Positions 61,963-64,000 of a DNA stretch of 64,000 nt are shown in pieces (position 1 is the first letter of the stretch; each line of letters opens with the position of its first letter). The notes beneath the pieces were generated by a model. The model was not told the DNA's origin. It made no database searches and was given only the letters and a program-made list of their open reading frames with translations. This DNA is from Lachnoanaerobaculum gingivalis. GTDB lineage: Bacteria > Bacillota > Clostridia > Lachnospirales > Lachnospiraceae. The DNA is taken from NCBI RefSeq assembly GCF_003862475.1, contig NZ_RRCO01000002.1:248001-312000 (forward strand), given 5' to 3'. A program made the translations under genes and the position numbers.

Positions 61963-61973
61963 ATGAAAAACAA
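61945..61973 (-). promoter_or_regulatory. Promoter of the GntR-mcsA-mcsB-clpC operon
   Basis: On the minus strand TTGTTT (61973-61968), 17-base spacer and TATACT (61950-61945), leaving a leader of about 100 bases. The palindrome described at 61943-61962 overlaps it. Confidence 0.65.
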
Positions 61974-62059
61974 TATTTTATAGTTTGAATGGATATACCC
62001 TTATTCGACACACTTCATACTAAAAGCTGAATATTACTTTCAAATTGTATTAAGTCAAG

Positions 62060-62087
62060 TTGAATTGCATAAAATTTCTGCTATAAT
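62060..62087 (+). promoter_or_regulatory. Promoter pointing into a gene-free region
   Basis: TTGAAT at 62060-62065, 16-base spacer ending in TGC, then a perfect TATAAT at 62082-62087, an extended -10 promoter. No plus-strand gene follows within the window, so it probably drives a non-coding transcript. Confidence 0.65.
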
Positions 62088-62093
62088 ATTTGT

Positions 62094-62290
62094 ATTTATG
62101 TGCTTATCGTTACTAAAGTTCATAATTTATTAACTTTTTTCCTATTGCATATATACTCCTATTATGTTATTATATTCTCTGTAGTTGAGAGTTTTCTTGC
62201 GTTGACCTCTCACTACAAAATGTGCATTATGCACTCCTATATCACTCTAACAGGGAAACAGCAGCCGCGAGGCTGCTGTTTCTCGTTGTA
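62094..62290 (+). ncRNA. Candidate structured small RNA, about 190 nt
   Basis: The stretch between the GntR gene and the HIT gene (61836-62297) holds no convincing ORF. After the promoter come three hairpins: GTAGTTGAGAG with CTCTCACTAC (62181-62191 and 62207-62216, one bulged T), GTGCA/TGCAC (62222-62234), and a 14-bp GC-rich stem with a GCGA tetraloop (62253-62284). I do not recognise it as a known riboswitch class. Its size would allow a 6S-like RNA, but I cannot show the long closing helix. It could also be antisense to the 3' end of the convergent transcript. Confidence 0.45.
62253..62284. terminator. GC-rich hairpin between the candidate RNA and the HIT gene
   Basis: GGGAAACAGCAGCC and GGCTGCTGTTTCTC pair over 14 positions (one G-T) around a GCGA loop. 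Each strand has only three T residues directly after the strongest part of the stem. It probably terminates both the plus-strand candidate RNA and the minus-strand pyrC-HIT transcript. Confidence 0.6.
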
Positions 62291-62297
62291 TCAATAT

Positions 62298-62729
62298 TTA
62301 TTTTTCTATATTTAAATCTCTTCTTAAGATCTTAGCCATCTCCTCATAGTCGCTTTCTTTCAAATACTTCTTATCAGGATTCATAGTAAATGTGGAACCC
62401 CATTCATCTCCTCCCTCATATTTTGGAACTATATGCATATGTAAGTGGCAGCCTGTATCTCCATACATTCCATAATTTACTTTGCTTGGTGCAAAAACCT
62501 TGTGTACTACCTTTGCGATTTTGTTTACATCTGCAAAGAACTGATTTCTTTCTTCATCGGAAATATCTACTATTTCACTTACATGATCTTTATAAGCAAG
62601 TATTACTCTGCCCATCTTTGACTGCTCTTTAAATATATATAAATATCCGCTCTCCATCTGTCCTACAGGATATCCGAATTTATCAAGTGAATCTCCCTGT
62701 ACACAGTAAGCACAATTATTGTCTTTCAT
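62298..62729 (-). CDS. HIT-family nucleotide hydrolase/transferase
   Basis: The 143-residue protein has the histidine triad HLHMHIVPKYEGG near residue 97, the nucleophilic His being the middle one of HxHxH. The N-terminal NNCAYCVQGDSLDKFG includes a CxxC pair that may bind zinc. Relatives cleave AMP-lysine, adenosine phosphoramidates or dinucleoside polyphosphates; the actual substrate is unknown. GGAGAG precedes the ATG, and it follows pyrC by 22 bases, so the two probably share a transcript. Confidence 0.9.
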   Translation of the reverse strand: MKDNNCAYCVQGDSLDKFGYPVGQMESGYLYIFKEQSKMGRVILAYKDHVSEIVDISDEERNQFFADVNKIAKVVHKVFAPSKVNYGMYGDTGCHLHMHIVPKYEGGDEWGSTFTMNPDKKYLKESDYEEMAKILRRDLNIEK

Positions 62730-62751
62730 TTTCTCTCCTTAATTAATGTTT

Positions 62752-64000
62752 CTAATCAACATTCTCATACACTACATTTCCTTCACAAATAGTATATACT
62801 ATCTTACCCTGTAATGTATCTCCAAGCCATGGTGAGTTACTTGATTTGCTCTCACTCTTATCATATTTCCATTCTTTATTTATATCAAATACTACAATGT
62901 CTGCAATTTCATCCTCTCGCAATACTCCTCTGTCCATATTGTAAAGCCTTGCAGGTTGATAGCTCATTCTGTTCATAAGCTCCATTAAAGTAAGATGTCC
63001 CGGTTTAACAAGATACATATATCCAAGAGAAAAGCTGGTTTCAAGCCCGATTATACCGCTTGGTGCATCAACAAAGTCCTTATTTTTCTCTTCAATACTG
63101 TGAGGTGCATGATCTGTGGCAATGATATCTATTGAACCGTCCTTTAGTCCTTCAATTATTGCAAGTCTGTCTGCTTCTTCTCTCAATGGTGGATTCATCT
63201 TTGCAAGTGTACCGTATTTTATTACATCCTTATCTGTAAGTGTGAAATGATGTGGGGTAGCCTCGGCAAATACACGAAGTCCTGCCTTTTTTGCCTTTCT
63301 GACAAGCTCTACGCTTTCCTTTGCACTGATATGCTGTATACTTATAGTTGCACCGGTTTCTCTTGCAAGTCTGCAGTCCCTTTCGACCATTGAAATCTCA
63401 GCCTGTCTGTCCGATCCGTAAATATGTAACTCATCGGATGATGAACCATGATTGATTCCGTTTTCTTTGATAAACTTCGGATCCTCTTCATGGAACGAAA
63501 GCGGCATTTTAATATTTCGTGCAAGCTTCATAGCTTCTCGTGCCAGATTTTCATCAAGTAAAGGTCTTCCGTCATCTGTAAAGCCCACAGCACCGGCCTC
63601 TCTAAGTTCCTTTAAATCTGCAAGCTCTTCACCCTTCATACCCTTTGTGATGCAGGCACAGGTTTTGACATTTATCGGTGTATTTCTACCTTTTTTCATC
63701 ACTTCAAATATAAGTTCAGGACTGTCGATTGCAGGCTTTGTATTTGCCATTGCAACGATTGTAGTAAAACCGCCCTTAGCAGCAGCTCTTGCTCCACTTG
63801 CTATATCTTCTTTATATTCAAATCCCGGTTCTCTTAAATGAACATGTACATCTACAAATCCCGGTGCTGCACAAAGTCCCGTACAATCATATACCTTAAG
63901 CCTTTCTCCGTTTGCTCTTGCCATAAGAGTTGCATCCAGGTATAAATCTTTATCTATCTTTGTAATTCTTCCCTCTGATATGAGTATATCTCTTATATCA
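62752..64000 (-). CDS. pyrC: Dihydroorotase PyrC, class I (5' end outside window)
   Basis: Zinc amidohydrolase that cyclises carbamoyl aspartate to dihydroorotate in pyrimidine synthesis. Metal ligands: VDVHVHLREPGFEYKEDI near the visible N terminus, His residues in SIQHISAKESVEL and EATPHHFTLTD, and the catalytic Asp in IIATDHAPHS. The reading frame stays open from the ATG at 63924 to the right edge, and that extra part (ILISEGRITKIDKDLYLDA) is the usual N-terminal beta-sandwich, so the true start lies beyond 64000. An allantoinase is unlikely given the REPG motif. Confidence 0.93.
   Translation of the reverse strand, partial: DIRDILISEGRITKIDKDLYLDATLMARANGERLKVYDCTGLCAAPGFVDVHVHLREPGFEYKEDIASGARAAAKGGFTTIVAMANTKPAIDSPELIFEVMKKGRNTPINVKTCACITKGMKGEELADLKELREAGAVGFTDDGRPLLDENLAREAMKLARNIKMPLSFHEEDPKFIKENGINHGSSSDELHIYGSDRQAEISMVERDCRLARETGATISIQHISAKESVELVRKAKKAGLRVFAEATPHHFTLTDKDVIKYGTLAKMNPPLREEADRLAIIEGLKDGSIDIIATDHAPHSIEEKNKDFVDAPSGIIGLETSFSLGYMYLVKPGHLTLMELMNRMSYQPARLYNMDRGVLREDEIADIVVFDINKEWKYDKSESKSSNSPWLGDTLQGKIVYTICEGNVVYENVD

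Overview
The window is a low-GC chromosomal stretch from an anaerobic Firmicute, most probably a member of the Lachnospiraceae. The pointers are the DUF4317 and DUF4250 proteins, HemZ, a fused CbiET, an anaerobic-type cobalamin pathway, a separate PurO-type IMP cyclohydrolase beside a cyclohydrolase-less PurH, and AT-rich codon use throughout. I see no rRNA, tRNA, CRISPR array or prophage. Genes up to about 35.7 kb are on the plus strand (except a transposase). From there to the right edge nearly all are on the minus strand.

Left part (1-6.4 kb): the end of ffh, then rpsP, khpA, rimM, trmD and a DUF4317 gene. A complete IS1634-type insertion sequence (3282-5291) follows, flanked by a perfect 112-bp direct repeat. 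The right copy of that repeat restores the -35 box of the promoter for an FMN riboswitch and the riboflavin transporter gene ribU. The left copy preserves the end of the DUF4317 gene.

Middle part (6.4-35.8 kb): a near-continuous run starting at a good promoter before relA, through an MBL-fold hydrolase, hemZ, hisS, aspS, a response regulator, gltX, a UvrD-type helicase and a histidine kinase. It continues directly into cobalamin genes cbiD-cbiL-cbiH-cbiJ-cbiET. A SIMPL-domain pseudogene, a formate/nitrite-type channel with its own promoter and terminator, and two unrecognised genes interrupt the set. Then cbiA-cobT-cobU-cobS-cbiB-cbiF-cobD-cbiP-cbiC complete most of the route. No cbiG, cobaltochelatase, adenosyltransferase or cobalamin riboswitch is visible.

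Right part (35.8-64 kb, minus strand): an apparent rex-acpS-nnrD-alr-CNNM-MATE-yebC-DUF4250 operon preceded by a promoter that carries a Rex-like operator; divergent to it an ABC-F gene and a small membrane protein. Next come comM-dprA-topA, galE, the split purine genes, an ABC exporter-like trio (ATPase, CARDB-like surface protein, FtsX permease), and a GntR-mcsA-mcsB-clpC operon in which a YtrA-type GntR regulator sits where CtsR is usual and McsB has altered active-site residues. A promoter followed by three hairpins and no ORF (62.06-62.28 kb) looks like a small RNA gene. The HIT gene and the 5'-truncated pyrC close the window.

The most unusual items are the long target duplication that rebuilt a promoter, the degenerate McsB in a CtsR-less clpC operon, and the candidate small RNA. 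No large new multigene defence or secretion system is visible.
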